From an uncultured Rhodopila sp. (GTDB lineage Bacteria; Pseudomonadota; Alphaproteobacteria; Acetobacterales; Acetobacteraceae): DNA of 64,000 nt. Position 1 is the stretch's first letter; every line of letters begins with the position of its first letter. Below the pieces are notes generated by a model, which did not search any database, was not told where the DNA came from, and saw only the letters and a list, made by a program, of their open reading frames with translations. The DNA lies in contig CAINOE010000213.1 in NCBI GenBank assembly GCA_903851415.1, positions 41,419 through 105,418 of the forward strand, written 5' to 3'. The position numbers and the translations under genes were made by a program. This document shows, piece after piece, positions 40,600-51,518 of the stretch.

Positions 40600-41706
40600 A
40601 TGTACCTCAAATCCGCGATCGGCGCCGTCCTCCTGCTGCTTTCGGCCGGGGCGGTCGCCCAGCCCGCGCCGCCCAAAGCCGTCCCCGTCGGCGTGGTCGA
40701 AGCCACCAGGCAGCCGATAACCCGCGGCGCCGCCTTCGTCGGCCGCATCGAGGCGACGGAAAAGGTCGAAATCCGCGCCCGCGTCACCGGCTACCTGGAT
40801 GCCGTGCTGTTCAAGGAAGGCGACACGGTCGCCCAGGGCGCGCCGCTCTACCGCATCGAGAAAGCCCCGTTCGAGGCCGCCCTCCAGGAAGCCCGCGGCG
40901 CCCTGGTCCAGGCGCAGGGCAACTACGCCAACGCCAGCGTCCAGCGGCAGCGCGCTGACGAACTGGTCAAGACCAGCGCCACCTCCGTCGCCGTCCGCGA
41001 CGAACGCCGCGCCGCCGAGACCAACGCCCAGGGCGCCGTGATCCGCGCCGACGCCAACGTCAGCACTGCGCAGATCAACCTGTCCTACACCGACATCACC
41101 GCCCCCATCGCCGGCCGCATCGGCCGATCGGCGGTCACCAAGGGCAACGTTGTTTCACCCGATTCCGGCGTGCTGACCGTCATCCTCAGCGAAGACCCGA
41201 TCTACGCCGTGTTCCCGGTCAGCCAGCGCGAGTTCCTGCGCGTCAAGAAAACCGAGGATAAGCTGAACACCAACGCCCTGCTCGTGAAGCTGCGCTTCGC
41301 CGACGGGACGCTGTATCCCGAGGACGGCAAGATCAATTTCGTCGATGTCAAGGTCGATCGCGGCACCGACACCGTCACCGTCCGCGCCACGGTGCCCAAC
41401 CCGCACGGCGCGCTGGTCGATGGCGAGTTCGTCACCGTCACCGTGCAGGGCGACACGCCGGATGAGAAAGTCGTCGTCCCGCAGGCCGCGCTGATCTCCG
41501 ACCAGGGCGGCACCTATGTCTTCGTCGCAGAGAACGGCAAAGCGGTCGTGAAACGCCTCAAGCTCGGCCCGGAGGCCGGATCCAACGTCGTCGTCGAACA
41601 GGGGCTGGACGGCGGCGAGCAGGTGATCGTCGAGGGCCTGCAAGGCCTGCGCCCGAACGCCCCGGTCGAACCGGCGCCGATCGCCGTCGCGATTCCGGGC
41701 GGCTAA
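40600..41706 (+). CDS. Efflux RND transporter periplasmic adaptor
   Basis: [52 protein letters not shown]. Confidence 0.92.
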   Translation: MYLKSAIGAVLLLLSAGAVAQPAPPKAVPVGVVEATRQPITRGAAFVGRIEATEKVEIRARVTGYLDAVLFKEGDTVAQGAPLYRIEKAPFEAALQEARGALVQAQGNYANASVQRQRADELVKTSATSVAVRDERRAAETNAQGAVIRADANVSTAQINLSYTDITAPIAGRIGRSAVTKGNVVSPDSGVLTVILSEDPIYAVFPVSQREFLRVKKTEDKLNTNALLVKLRFADGTLYPEDGKINFVDVKVDRGTDTVTVRATVPNPHGALVDGEFVTVTVQGDTPDEKVVVPQAALISDQGGTYVFVAENGKAVVKRLKLGPEAGSNVVVEQGLDGGEQVIVEGLQGLRPNAPVEPAPIAVAIPGG

Positions 41707-41710
41707 GAAG

Positions 41711-44700
41711 ATGATCTCCTCGGTTTTCGTCGATCGCCCGCGCCTGGCGATCGTCATTTCGCTGCTGATCACCATCGCCGGGCTGATCTCCATCCTGGTC
41801 ATCCCGGTGGCGCAGTATCCGGACGTGGTGCCGCCGCAGGTCTCCGTCACCACGGTCTATCCCGGGGCCTCCGCCGCCGTGGTCGAAGCCACGGTCGCCC
41901 AGCCCATCGAGGCGCAGATCGTCGGCGTCGACAAGCTGATCTACATGAAGAGCGTCAGCGGCGACGACGGCAGCTACACGCTGAGACTGTCCTTCGAGCT
42001 TGGCACCGACCCCGACATCAACACTGTCAACGTCAACAATCGCGTGCAGGTCGCGATGTCGAAACTGCCGGCGGAGGTGCGCCAGCAGGGTGTGACGGTG
42101 AAGAAGCAGTCCTCCGCCATGCTCGGCGTGATCGCGGTGTATTCGCCGAAGCAGACGCACGACGGGCTGTTCGTATCGAACTATGTGGCGATCAACCTGC
42201 TGGACCAGATCAAGGCCAGCCCGGGCGTCGGCGACGCCTACCCGTTCGGCCCGCAGGACTATGCCATGCGGGTATGGCTGCAAACCGACCGCATGAGCGG
42301 CCTCGGCCTGACCGCGGCCGACGTCATCGACGCGATCAAGGCGCAGAACGCCCAGGCCGCCGCCGGCCGCATCGGCGCCCGGCCGATCAGCAATGACCAG
42401 CAGTTGCAGTTGAATATCCAGTTGAAGGGGCGGCTGACGACGGTCGCGGAGTTCGAGAACATCGTCATCCGCGCCAACCAGGACGGCTCGGTGCTGCGGC
42501 TGCGCGACATCGCCCGGGTCGAGCTGGGCGCGGTGTCGCTGGATCGCGAAACCAAGCTGGACGGCGGCAGTTCGGCGTTGATCGCGCTGTATCAGACGCC
42601 GGGGGCCAACGCGGTGGCGACCCTGGCGGGCGTCAGGAAGCAGTTGCAGGAGCTGTCGAAGGACTTCCCGGCAGACCTGGAATGGAAGGTCACCTACGAC
42701 ACCACGACTTTTGTCACCGACACGATCCATGAGGTGATGAAGACGCTGGTCGAAGCCTTCGTGCTGGTCGTCCTGGTCGTCTATCTGTTCCTCGGCAGCT
42801 TCCGCGCCACCCTGATCCCGACGCTGGCGGTGCCGGTCAGCCTGATCGGCGCGTTCATCGTGCTGAACGCCATCGGCTATTCCGCCAACTCCGTCAGCCT
42901 GCTGGCCGTCGTGCTGGCCATCGGCATCGTCGTCGATGACGCGATCGTCGTGGTCGAGGCGGTCGAGCATGAGATGGAGGCGCATCCCGAACGCTCCGTC
43001 GCGGACTCCACGAAAAACGCGATGAAGCTGATCACCGCCCCGGTCATTGCGATCACCCTGGTGCTGCTGTCGGTGTTCGTGCCCATCGGCTTCATCGCCG
43101 GCATCTCCGGCGAGTTGTTCCGCCAGTTCGCGGTCACCGTCGCGGTGGCGATGCTGCTCTCGGCGATCAACGCGCTGACCTTGTCTCCGGCGCTATGCGC
43201 GCTGCTGCTGAAGCCGCATCATGGACCGCGCCGCGGCCCCATCGGCTATGTGATGCGGGCGATCGACCGGGTGCGCGACGCTTACGGCATGGTGGTGGCG
43301 CGGCTGGTGCGCATCGCCATCATCAGCATCCCGATCACCCTGGTCGCCGCGTTCGGGGTCTTCGGCCTGAGCAAGATCACGCCCACCGGCTTCCTGCCGC
43401 AGGACGACCAGGGCGCATTCTTCGTGCTGGTACAGCTTCCGGACGGCGCCTCCGTCGGCCGCACCGAGGCGATCATCGACAAGGTCAACGCGGTGCTGAA
43501 GGAGGAGCACGCGATCGAGGACGTCTCTTCCATCGCCGGCTTCAACTTCCTCGACGGCATCTCGCAGTCCAACGCCGCCTTCCTGATCGTCACCTTGAAG
43601 CCATTCGAGGAGCGCCACGACCCGGCGCAGTCCGCCGACGCGGTCATCGGCCGCCTGAGCGGGAGCCTGCGCGGCGTGCGCGGCGCGACGGTGGTGCCGC
43701 TGGCGCCGCCGCCGATCATCGGGCTCGGCAGCGGCGGCGGGTTTGCGTATGTGCTGCAGGATACGCGGGGCGGCGATGCCAAGGCGATGGCGCAGGTGCT
43801 GCGGGGGCTGCTGGTGGCGGCGAACCAGGACCCGCAACTGACCCGGGTGTTCAGCACGTTCTCGGCCACCAACCCGTCGATCTACCTGGATGTCGACCGC
43901 GACAAGGCGCAGATCCTGGGGGTGCCGCTGACCAGCCTGTTCCAGACGCTGCAGGCGAATCTCGGCGGCGCGTATGTCAACGACTTCAACCTGTTCGGGC
44001 GCACCTGGCAGGTGCAGGTGCAGGCGGAGGCGCCCGATCGCGGCTCGATCGACGACATTTACCGTTTGAACGTGAAGGGGGCCGGCGGCGAGATGGTGCC
44101 GCTGCGCAGCCTGATCGAGGTGCGGGTGGTGCAGGGGCCGCAGTCGCTGATCCGCTACAACAACCGCCGCGCCGTGGTGATCCAGGGCTCGGGCGCGCCG
44201 GGCGTGTCGTCGGGGGCGGCGCTGGCGGCAATGGATGCGGTGGCGGCGCGGACGTTGCCGTCGGGCTATCGTGGCGACTGGACCGATACGTCGTTCCAGG
44301 AGAAGCGGGCGGAGGGGCAGACCGGGATCATCCTGGGGTTTGCGCTGCTGTTCGCCTACCTGTTCCTGGTGGCGCTGTATGAGAGCATCACCATTCCGGT
44401 GCCGGTGCTGCTGTCGGTGATCGTCGGCGTGCTGGGGTCCTTCGCCGCCATCCTCCTCGGCGGCCTGACTTTGGACCTGTATGGGCAGATCGGCATGGTC
44501 GTGCTGATCGGGCTGGCGGCCAAGAACGGCATCCTGATCGTCGAGTTCTCGAAGGCCGAGCGCGAGAAGGGCGTCCCGCTGCTGCGCGCCGCGGCCGAGG
44601 GGGCGCGGTTGCGGTTCCGCCCGGTGATGATGACGAGCTTCGCGTTTATTTTGGGGCTGTATCCGCTGGTGGTGGCGGTGGGGCCGAGCCAGTTGGCGCG

Positions 44701-44848
44701 GCGGAATGTGGGCACGCCGGTGTTCGGCGGGATGATCGCGGCGAGCTTCCTGGGGATTTTTGTCATCCCGATCCTGTACGTGGTGTTCCAGTCGGTGCGG
44801 GAGCGGTTGAAGGGGCAGGGGCGGAAGGAGGAGGTTCCGGCTGAATAG
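41711..44848 (+). CDS. RND multidrug efflux permease (AcrB/HAE1-like)
   Basis: [62 protein letters not shown]. Confidence 0.95.
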   Translation: MISSVFVDRPRLAIVISLLITIAGLISILVIPVAQYPDVVPPQVSVTTVYPGASAAVVEATVAQPIEAQIVGVDKLIYMKSVSGDDGSYTLRLSFELGTDPDINTVNVNNRVQVAMSKLPAEVRQQGVTVKKQSSAMLGVIAVYSPKQTHDGLFVSNYVAINLLDQIKASPGVGDAYPFGPQDYAMRVWLQTDRMSGLGLTAADVIDAIKAQNAQAAAGRIGARPISNDQQLQLNIQLKGRLTTVAEFENIVIRANQDGSVLRLRDIARVELGAVSLDRETKLDGGSSALIALYQTPGANAVATLAGVRKQLQELSKDFPADLEWKVTYDTTTFVTDTIHEVMKTLVEAFVLVVLVVYLFLGSFRATLIPTLAVPVSLIGAFIVLNAIGYSANSVSLLAVVLAIGIVVDDAIVVVEAVEHEMEAHPERSVADSTKNAMKLITAPVIAITLVLLSVFVPIGFIAGISGELFRQFAVTVAVAMLLSAINALTLSPALCALLLKPHHGPRRGPIGYVMRAIDRVRDAYGMVVARLVRIAIISIPITLVAAFGVFGLSKITPTGFLPQDDQGAFFVLVQLPDGASVGRTEAIIDKVNAVLKEEHAIEDVSSIAGFNFLDGISQSNAAFLIVTLKPFEERHDPAQSADAVIGRLSGSLRGVRGATVVPLAPPPIIGLGSGGGFAYVLQDTRGGDAKAMAQVLRGLLVAANQDPQLTRVFSTFSATNPSIYLDVDRDKAQILGVPLTSLFQTLQANLGGAYVNDFNLFGRTWQVQVQAEAPDRGSIDDIYRLNVKGAGGEMVPLRSLIEVRVVQGPQSLIRYNNRRAVVIQGSGAPGVSSGAALAAMDAVAARTLPSGYRGDWTDTSFQEKRAEGQTGIILGFALLFAYLFLVALYESITIPVPVLLSVIVGVLGSFAAILLGGLTLDLYGQIGMVVLIGLAAKNGILIVEFSKAEREKGVPLLRAAAEGARLRFRPVMMTSFAFILGLYPLVVAVGPSQLARRNVGTPVFGGMIAASFLGIFVIPILYVVFQSVRERLKGQGRKEEVPAE

Positions 44849-45065
44849 TCTTCAGGCCGCGGCAGGCGATGCGATTTGGTATGATTGTGTCCCGCAATGG
44901 CCGGGGGACATTGGATTTTGGGGAAGGCAGCCGATCCTGGCGCGGGGCATCAGTTGCGGGACCATCACATTTTGGGGAAACCTCGTGATGTAATCAACCT
45001 ATAACGGAACTTCCTGTGCTCGGCCTTCGTCCCGGGTCGCAGCTCGTAGTTTCATCACCTCTCCC

Positions 45066-47530
45066 TCACAGACTACCTTGGTCGAGCATGGCATCGACGC
45101 CGGAAGCGTCCTGAACCACAACCTGTTCTGCCGCCGACCGCTCACGGTTCAAGGCCAGCAACCGCGTCAGCACATCAGCATCGGAGATGGTCGCCGGCCA
45201 GCCGTAGGCCGCTGCCACAGCTTCGTCCAAGGCCCGGTGCAGCGCATCGAGCCACGCGCCCGCGGGCTTGCCGCGCTGGTTGTAGAGGGCGGTCAGGGTC
45301 CGCCCGCGCAAGGTAGCTGCCGCCGCCGCATCCTTCGGCAACAGACGATCCGGGAACCCGGGCACGACCTCGGGCACGGCGACCACCAACTCGGGCGGAT
45401 TCAGCCAGTGATCGCGCGCCGCAACCAGTTTCTGCGCAGCCTGCGCGATAGCCTGAGCATGGGGATCAGCGGCGTACGCAGCGGCAGGGCGATCGGGAGT
45501 TAGCCCGGCGGGGAAGGGGAATGTTTCGAACGTGGTAGAGGGTGTGTATCGAGGATCGTTGCCCACTCCAAGCGAAGTGCCCAGGCGCAACGCCCAAATC
45601 TCGTGGAACCGACTGTGAAGTACGCCGAAAGCCGTCTCATCATCGCGAGCAATGGCAATGAGTTGATGGTCCGGCAGTGTCGGGCTGGCCATCCAGGCGA
45701 ATAGCCGGTGTTTGGCCACCGTTGGCGTTACGATGAACCGAGGCGCACCGGTCAGCGCCTTGTGCATTCCCTGCCGCGCTTCGACGTGCCGCCACCAGTC
45801 CCGCGCATAAACTGCTCGCTTGTTCGCGGCTCGAACGGGCCGCACATGCTCGGCAATGTGGGCATACGGCATGGCATAGTACGCGGCCTCCGCTTCCGGC
45901 ATGGTCCAGCCGAAATCCACGATCCACGTATCGGACGGCCGGCGAGTGACATCCATGCCATTCGACCACGGGCGCAGCACGTCGGCGTTTGGCCTGCCAT
46001 TGGCGTTGCTCGGCAGCGCCAACCATTTGCGCGCCAACTCCCCGGGCACATCGAAGGCGCCCCCCTTGGTGTCGCCCATGAAGGCCACGCCCGCGTTTTC
46101 CCGCAGCCGCCGCGCCGTTGTCAGGTCCGCGCCGCCCGCGGTCAGGTCCGCGTGGATCGCCGGCACAACCGCGCCGTCCAGTTCCGGCGCCGCTGCCCGT
46201 TCGCGCCCCCAGCACACCAGCGATACGCGCACGGCCGCGCCGTCCAGCGTCCACGGCTCATCCGACCAGGCAGTCGAGATCGCGCCTGCCGGCACAATCG
46301 GCTCCAACACCCGCCGGTTCGCGCCACCCCGGATGCTGTTCGTCGACGCCAAGCCGGCGTGCTGGAGCCGCCCGGCGGCAAACGCCTTCTGTGCCCGAGC
46401 AAACCAGTAGCAAACCAAGTCCGCCTCTGCGGAAACCTGATCCGCATAGGCAGCGAACAGCCGGTCGCAGTATTCATCCCCCAGCACCGTGCGTTGGCGC
46501 TTTCCGCCCAAAAAGGGCGGGTTGCCCACGATCGCATCCGCCGCCGGCCACGCTGCTTGCGCACCGTCCTCAGCCAACACCGCATCCCGGCAATCAATCG
46601 TGTCCAACGTCCGCAACACCGGGTCGGATGGCGGCGGGAAGCCATGCCGGCGGGCCCATTGGATATGGCCGATCCAGACCGACACGCGGGCCAGTTCCGC
46701 CGCGTAGGGGTTCACTTCCAGCCCCAGCACGGCCTCCGGTCCCACCTGCGGGAACTCGCGCTGCAAGCCGAGCGCCTCGGCCTCCACCATCGCCTGATGC
46801 TCCAGATCCTTCAGCGCCAGCAACGCGAGATAAAGGAAATTGCCGGAGCCGCAGGCGGGGTCCAGCACCCGGAAGGCGCGCAGCCGATCGAGGAAGCCGC
46901 GCAGCAACGTCTCGGCCTGCGCCGGCGCGTCGCGCCTCGCCTTGCTGCCCGGCTTGGCAGCGGCGCCAGCCGTCAGGGTGGCCGCGATATGCGTATGCAC
47001 CCCGCGCCACTCGGCCAGCAGCGGCCGGCGAACAACCGGCGAGCGTAGCCCTCGAACTGTGCCGGGCGCTTGCGGGATGCGTCCAGCATCCGTTCGAACA
47101 GCCCGGCGGGAAGCAGCCCCACGTCATCGGCGAATAGGCAGAACACCAGCCTATTGACGAAGTGGGCCACCGTCTGAGGGTCGTTGCCCCGGTTGCGCAG
47201 CCGTCCCGCCAATTCGGCGAACTCCGCGGCGGCCTCGGCGGTCAGTGCGGCCCGAGTCTTGTTCGGCAGCAGGCGTTCGGGGTCGGAGAACACCGACTTG
47301 AGCACGCCGAGGCGGATCGGATCGGCCAGTTCGTCCAGCCGCAACTCGTGCCGCTCGGAGACGGCATTGGTCCAGTTGGTGCGGATGATGATGCGAGAGA
47401 TGTCGGAAGTGACCAGCAACGGTGGGTTTTCCAGCGCCCCGGCATATTGCAGGAGTTGCCGGTGCGCGGCCTCCAAGTCCTTGTGCTTGCCTTTGTATTC
47501 CCAGGCGAAGCGCCCGCGCCGCTGGCAGCG
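45066..47530 (-). pseudogene. MmeI-like type IIG methyltransferase, internally deleted, frameshifted and 5-prime truncated
   Basis: 5-prime part FAWEYKGKHKDLEAAHRQLLQYAGALENPPLLV to FEGYARRLFA in one frame; 3-prime part RPLLAEWRGVHTHIAA...FRVLDPACGSGNFLYLAL...ADAIVGNPPFLGG in another; joined near 47030. Confidence 0.8.
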
Positions 47531-47836
47531 ATGGGTGTCCGGGTTCACTGCCTACAGCTTGGCGGGGCAGACCTGACCAGCGCAGCGGGCCGCATGGTCA
47601 TGACCGTCATCGGTGCCATGGCGCAGTTTGAGCGCGATCTGCTGATTGAGCGCACCCAAGCCGGTCTAGAGCGCGCCAAGGTCGAGGGTGCCACCTTGGG
47701 CCGTCCACGCACCCTGGACGCAGCGCAGCGGGCCGCAGTGCGGACGGCGGTGGCGTCGGGCAAGAGCGTGTCCGAACTGGCGCGGCAGTATGAGACAAGC
47801 CGCCAGACCATTATGCGGGTTAGGGATGCGGCCTAA
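47530..47836 (+). pseudogene. Serine recombinase (resolvase/invertase) C-terminal fragment
   Basis: GVRVHCLQLGGADLTSAAGRMVMTVIGAMAQFERDLLIERTQAGLERAKVEGATLGRP...SVSELARQYETSRQTIMRV; the catalytic N-terminal part is absent. Confidence 0.8.
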
Positions 47837-47877
47837 GCCGCACCCCCGCCAGGGCGAATTAGCGCGCCGACACGAAG

Positions 47878-47900
47878 AAACCCGCCTAACGGGCGGGTTT
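47878..47900. terminator. Candidate bidirectional intrinsic terminator hairpin
   Basis: aaacccgcctaacgggcgggttt, perfect stem between convergent genes. Confidence 0.75.
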
Positions 47901-47946
47901 AAGTCCCACTAACGATAATCTTGGCCAGTTGTTCGGGCGATAAGGG

Positions 47947-48117
47947 CTACTTAGGCGGGATTTTAACCAATTCCGATAAGCGGAACTTACCGGCCTTGAA
48001 GCCGTTGCCGTCCGGCCATCTGCAATGAGCTTCGTCACCCTCAATCATGAAGATAGACATTTTGTTCGGTCCGCCGACCTTGTGGCGAACTTCATCGCCC
48101 TCCTTGAAATCTTCCAT
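47947..48117 (-). CDS. Small YodC/DUF2158-like protein
   Basis: MEDFKEGDEVRHKVGGPNKMSIFMIEGDEAHCRWPDGNGFKAGKFRLSELVKI. Confidence 0.65.
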   Translation of the reverse strand: MEDFKEGDEVRHKVGGPNKMSIFMIEGDEAHCRWPDGNGFKAGKFRLSELVKIPPK

Positions 48118-48369
48118 TAGTCGCTCCTGTCGGTAGTGGAGCATCCCTGTATCACCACCGTTGCCGATTGACAACGCTACCGTGAGCCGACAACCCGGCA
48201 TCGGCGCGTATCCCGGCAACGGCAGGGTGCAAGGAAAACTTGCGGACTGGCGACGCGCGGACGGCAATCGTCCCGTGGTGTCCCGTCCCGTCCCGCCCGG
48301 TTCCGGTTCTAGACGGGACACAAACCGGACACTCGTTTCAGGTGGTGGCAGCTAACTGACTGATTTTCC

Positions 48370-48445
48370 TGGCGTCCCGTACGAGATTCGAACTCGTGTT
48401 ACCGCCGTGAAAGGGCGGTGTCCTGGGCCTCTAGACGAACGGGAC
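48370..48445 (-). tRNA. tRNA-Glu, anticodon TTC, CCA encoded
   Basis: Reverse complement GTCCCGTTCGTCTAGAGGCCCAGGACACCGCCCTTTCACGGCGGTAACACGAGTTCGAATCTCGTACGGGACGCCA folds as a cloverleaf; GTTCGAATC T-loop. Confidence 0.95.
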
Positions 48446-48526
48446 AAGGCCGAACCCGAGCGCAATCATCATCGGGCCGGCGGTGGGTAGCGGACCCGCC
48501 CCCGCCGGTCAAGCGCCATCATCCGT

Positions 48527-50302
48527 TCACGCCACCGCGCCGTCCGAGACCACGAAACACGGCGTCACCGAGCCGTTCCACTCCTCCGCCCGCAGGTGCC
48601 CGGCCAGATGCAGCGGCACCCCCTCGGACCGCGCCAGCAGCGCATCCGCCAGCGCGCCTTCCCGCGCCCGGAACAGCATCGCCTTCAACCGGAGCCCGCC
48701 GCCCTCGCCCTCCAGGAACGCCCGGATCGACCCCGCCTCGCGCCCCACCCGATCGGCCCGCACCACCCGGGCGCGGTTCAGCACAAGCGTCGGCTCCTCG
48801 TTCCCGGCGCCGAACGGAGCCAGCCGTTCCAGGTGCCGGGCCACCTCCGTGGTGGCGCCGCCGACGGCCAGCGCGCCCTCGATCACCAGATCCGCCGCAC
48901 TCGGCAAAGCCCCCGCCCCGGCCAGCCGCTCATCCAGGAACGCATGGAAATCCTCCAGGCGCTCCGCAAGCAGCGAGAACCCCGCCGCCATCGGATGGCC
49001 GCCGCCGGTCACCAGAATCCCCGCCTGGCGCGCCGCGATCACCGCCGAACCCAGATCGACTCCGGCCACCGAGCGTCCCGATCCCTTGCCCACCCCGTCC
49101 GCGAACCCGGCCACGCAGGCCGGCCGGTTGAAGCGTTCCTTGATCCGCCCGGCGACGATGCCGACGACGCCGGGATGCCAGCCCTCGCCGGAGACCAGCA
49201 CCGCCGCGCGGCCGGCGCCAACCTGCAGCTCCGCCGCATGCAGCGCGGCATCCATGATGGACGCCTCGACATCCTGGCGCTGCCGGTTCACCGCCTCCAG
49301 CTTCTCGGCCAAAGCCAGCGCCTCGACGCGGTCCTCGCACAGCAGCAGGCGCAGGCCGAGATCCGCCTCGCTGATCCGCCCGCCGGCATTGATGCGCGGC
49401 CCGAGCGCGAAGCCGCAGGTGGCGGCGTTCAGCTTGTCGCGCGCCTGGGTCACGTCCAGCAGCGCCGCGATCCCGGGGCGGGCGCGCCGGCCCATCACCT
49501 TCAGCCCCTGGCAGACAAAGGCGCGGTTGACCCCGGTCAGCGGCATGACGTCGCAGACGGTGGCCAGCGCGACCAGGTCCAGCAAGCCGATAAGGTCAGG
49601 CTCCGCCCGCGCGGCAAAGAACCCGAGGCGGCGCAGCGAGCGCACCGTCGCGATCGCCGTCAGGAAGGCCACCCCGGCGGCGCACAGCGTGCCCAGGCCC
49701 GAGGTGTCATCCAGCCGGTTCGGGTTCACCGTGGCCAGCACCGGCGGCGGCGCGCCCTCGGATTTATGGTGATCCAGCACGATGACGTCCGCCTTCCCGG
49801 CCACGGCGGACAAAGCCAAAGCGGCGGCGGTGCCGCAATCGACGCAGACGATCAGGCTGGCGCCGCGCTCGGCCAGCGCGGTCAGCGCGGCCGGGTTGGG
49901 GCCGTAGCCCTCCAGGATGCGGTCAGGCACGTGATGGTGCACGCAGCAGCCCATCCCGCGCAGGAAGCTGACCATCAGGGCGGCGCTGCACGCCCCGTCC
50001 ACATCGTAGTCGCCAAACACGGCGACCGTCTCCGCCCGGCGGATGGCGGAGGCCAGCCGATCGGCCGCCACCTCCATGTCCATCAGCAGCGACGGGTCAG
50101 GGAGCAGGGCGCGCAGCGTCGGTTCCAGGAAATCGGCGGCGGCGTCGATCCCGACACCGCGCGCCGCCAGCAGCCGGCTGACGATCTCCGGCACCACCAG
50201 CTTCTGGGCGATACCGGCCGCCACGCGATCCTCGGCAGGCCGCCACAGCCAGCGGCGGCCCGACAGGCTGCGGCTGACCCCGAGAACGAGGTCCGCCGTC
50301 AA
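48527..50302 (-). CDS. recJ: Single-stranded-DNA-specific exonuclease RecJ
   Basis: VAVFGDYDVDGACSAALMVSFL; VLDHHKSEGAPPP; GGGHPMAAGFSL. Confidence 0.95.
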   Translation of the reverse strand: MTADLVLGVSRSLSGRRWLWRPAEDRVAAGIAQKLVVPEIVSRLLAARGVGIDAAADFLEPTLRALLPDPSLLMDMEVAADRLASAIRRAETVAVFGDYDVDGACSAALMVSFLRGMGCCVHHHVPDRILEGYGPNPAALTALAERGASLIVCVDCGTAAALALSAVAGKADVIVLDHHKSEGAPPPVLATVNPNRLDDTSGLGTLCAAGVAFLTAIATVRSLRRLGFFAARAEPDLIGLLDLVALATVCDVMPLTGVNRAFVCQGLKVMGRRARPGIAALLDVTQARDKLNAATCGFALGPRINAGGRISEADLGLRLLLCEDRVEALALAEKLEAVNRQRQDVEASIMDAALHAAELQVGAGRAAVLVSGEGWHPGVVGIVAGRIKERFNRPACVAGFADGVGKGSGRSVAGVDLGSAVIAARQAGILVTGGGHPMAAGFSLLAERLEDFHAFLDERLAGAGALPSAADLVIEGALAVGGATTEVARHLERLAPFGAGNEEPTLVLNRARVVRADRVGREAGSIRAFLEGEGGGLRLKAMLFRAREGALADALLARSEGVPLHLAGHLRAEEWNGSVTPCFVVSDGAVA

Positions 50303-50312
50303 ACCGCTAACC

Positions 50313-51302
50313 CTAATTCGCCGACCGGTCCTTCTCCAGGTTGTGGTGGGCTTCGATGAAGCGGACGGTGCCGGAGCGGCTGCGCATGACGATCGAATGC
50401 GTCACCGCGCCGTTGTGGCTCCATTTCACCCCGCGCAGCATCGGGCCGGTGGTCACGCCCGTCGCTGCGAACATCACATCGCCTGCCGCCAGCTCATGCG
50501 CCGCGAAGCACCGCTTCGGATCGGCGTGGCCCATGGAGCGGACGCGCGCGATCTGCTCGTCGTTCTCGTACAGCAGGCGGCCCTGCATCTGGCCGCCGAC
50601 GCAGCGCAGCGCGGCAGCGGACAGCACGCCCTCGGGCGCGCCGCCGGCACCCATGTACATGTCGATCTGCGACTCGGGCAGGGCGGTGGCGATGGCGGCG
50701 GCAACGTCGCCGTCGCTGATCAGCATGACGCGCGCGCCGGCCTCGCGGCTGTGGGCGATCAGTTGCTCATGCCGGTCGCGGTCGAGCAGGCAGACCATCA
50801 GGTCCTCGATATCGACCTTCTTGGCGAGGGCCAGGTTGCGCAGGTTGTTCGCGACGCTGTCGTCGAGGCTGACGACGTCCGGCGGCAGGCCGCCGCCGAC
50901 GGCGATCTTGTCCATGTAGATGTCGGGTGCGTGAAGGAACTTGCCGCGTTCGGCCAGCGCCAGGGTCGTCATGGCGTTCGGGCCGGCCTTGGCGGTCAGG
51001 CTGGTGCCTTCGAGCGGATCGACGGCGATGTCCATGGCCGGTCCGCCGGCGCCGACGCGCTCGCCGATGAACAGCATCGGCGCTTCGTCCATCTCGCCTT
51101 CGCCGATGACCACGGTGCCGTCGATCGCCACCGCGTCGAACGCCTTGCGCATGGCCTCCACCGCGGCGCCGTCGGCCTCGTTCTTGTCGCCATGGCCGAT
51201 CCAGTGGGAGGCGGCGATGGCCGCGGCCTCGGTGACGCGGACGAGTTCGAGGGCGAGGTTACGGTCGGTTTGGCGGACGGGATACTGCTTGTGCTCGGTC
51301 AT
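50313..51302 (-). CDS. glpX: Class II fructose-bisphosphatase
   Basis: NLALELVRVTEAAAIAASHWIGHGDKNEADGAAVEAMR; GEGEMDEAPMLFIGE; DPLEGTSL. Confidence 0.95.
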   Translation of the reverse strand: MTEHKQYPVRQTDRNLALELVRVTEAAAIAASHWIGHGDKNEADGAAVEAMRKAFDAVAIDGTVVIGEGEMDEAPMLFIGERVGAGGPAMDIAVDPLEGTSLTAKAGPNAMTTLALAERGKFLHAPDIYMDKIAVGGGLPPDVVSLDDSVANNLRNLALAKKVDIEDLMVCLLDRDRHEQLIAHSREAGARVMLISDGDVAAAIATALPESQIDMYMGAGGAPEGVLSAAALRCVGGQMQGRLLYENDEQIARVRSMGHADPKRCFAAHELAAGDVMFAATGVTTGPMLRGVKWSHNGAVTHSIVMRSRSGTVRFIEAHHNLEKDRSAN

Positions 51303-51405
51303 TGGATTCCTCCTGGATTGCGACGGATTCGAGTTGGTGTGGGTGTAGCACGGAGAGTTCCGGCTTGTAGGGGGTAGTTGCGGATCGCAGCATCGTTCTC
51401 TCATC

Positions 51406-51482
51406 GTCATGGCCCGGCTTGTCCGGGCCACCTGTGCAAGCACGTGCCGCGACAGGTGGCCCGGACAAGCCGGGCCATGACG
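51406..51482. repeat. Palindromic REP-like element, family A
   Basis: gtcatggcccggcttgtccgggccacctgtgcaagcacgtgccgcgacaggtggcccggacaagccgggccatgac. Confidence 0.88.
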
Positions 51483-51518
51483 AAATGGGTGGCACGCCGT
51501 TCTGAACCGGGCGTCATC

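Noticed and set aside
45708-47048. 446-aa plus-strand ORF antisense to the MmeI-like gene
   Set aside because: Antisense shadow; Arg/Pro-rich and without domain-like features.
48527-50359. Long plus-strand ORFs opposite recJ
   Set aside because: Shadow ORFs; recJ motifs are clear on the minus strand.
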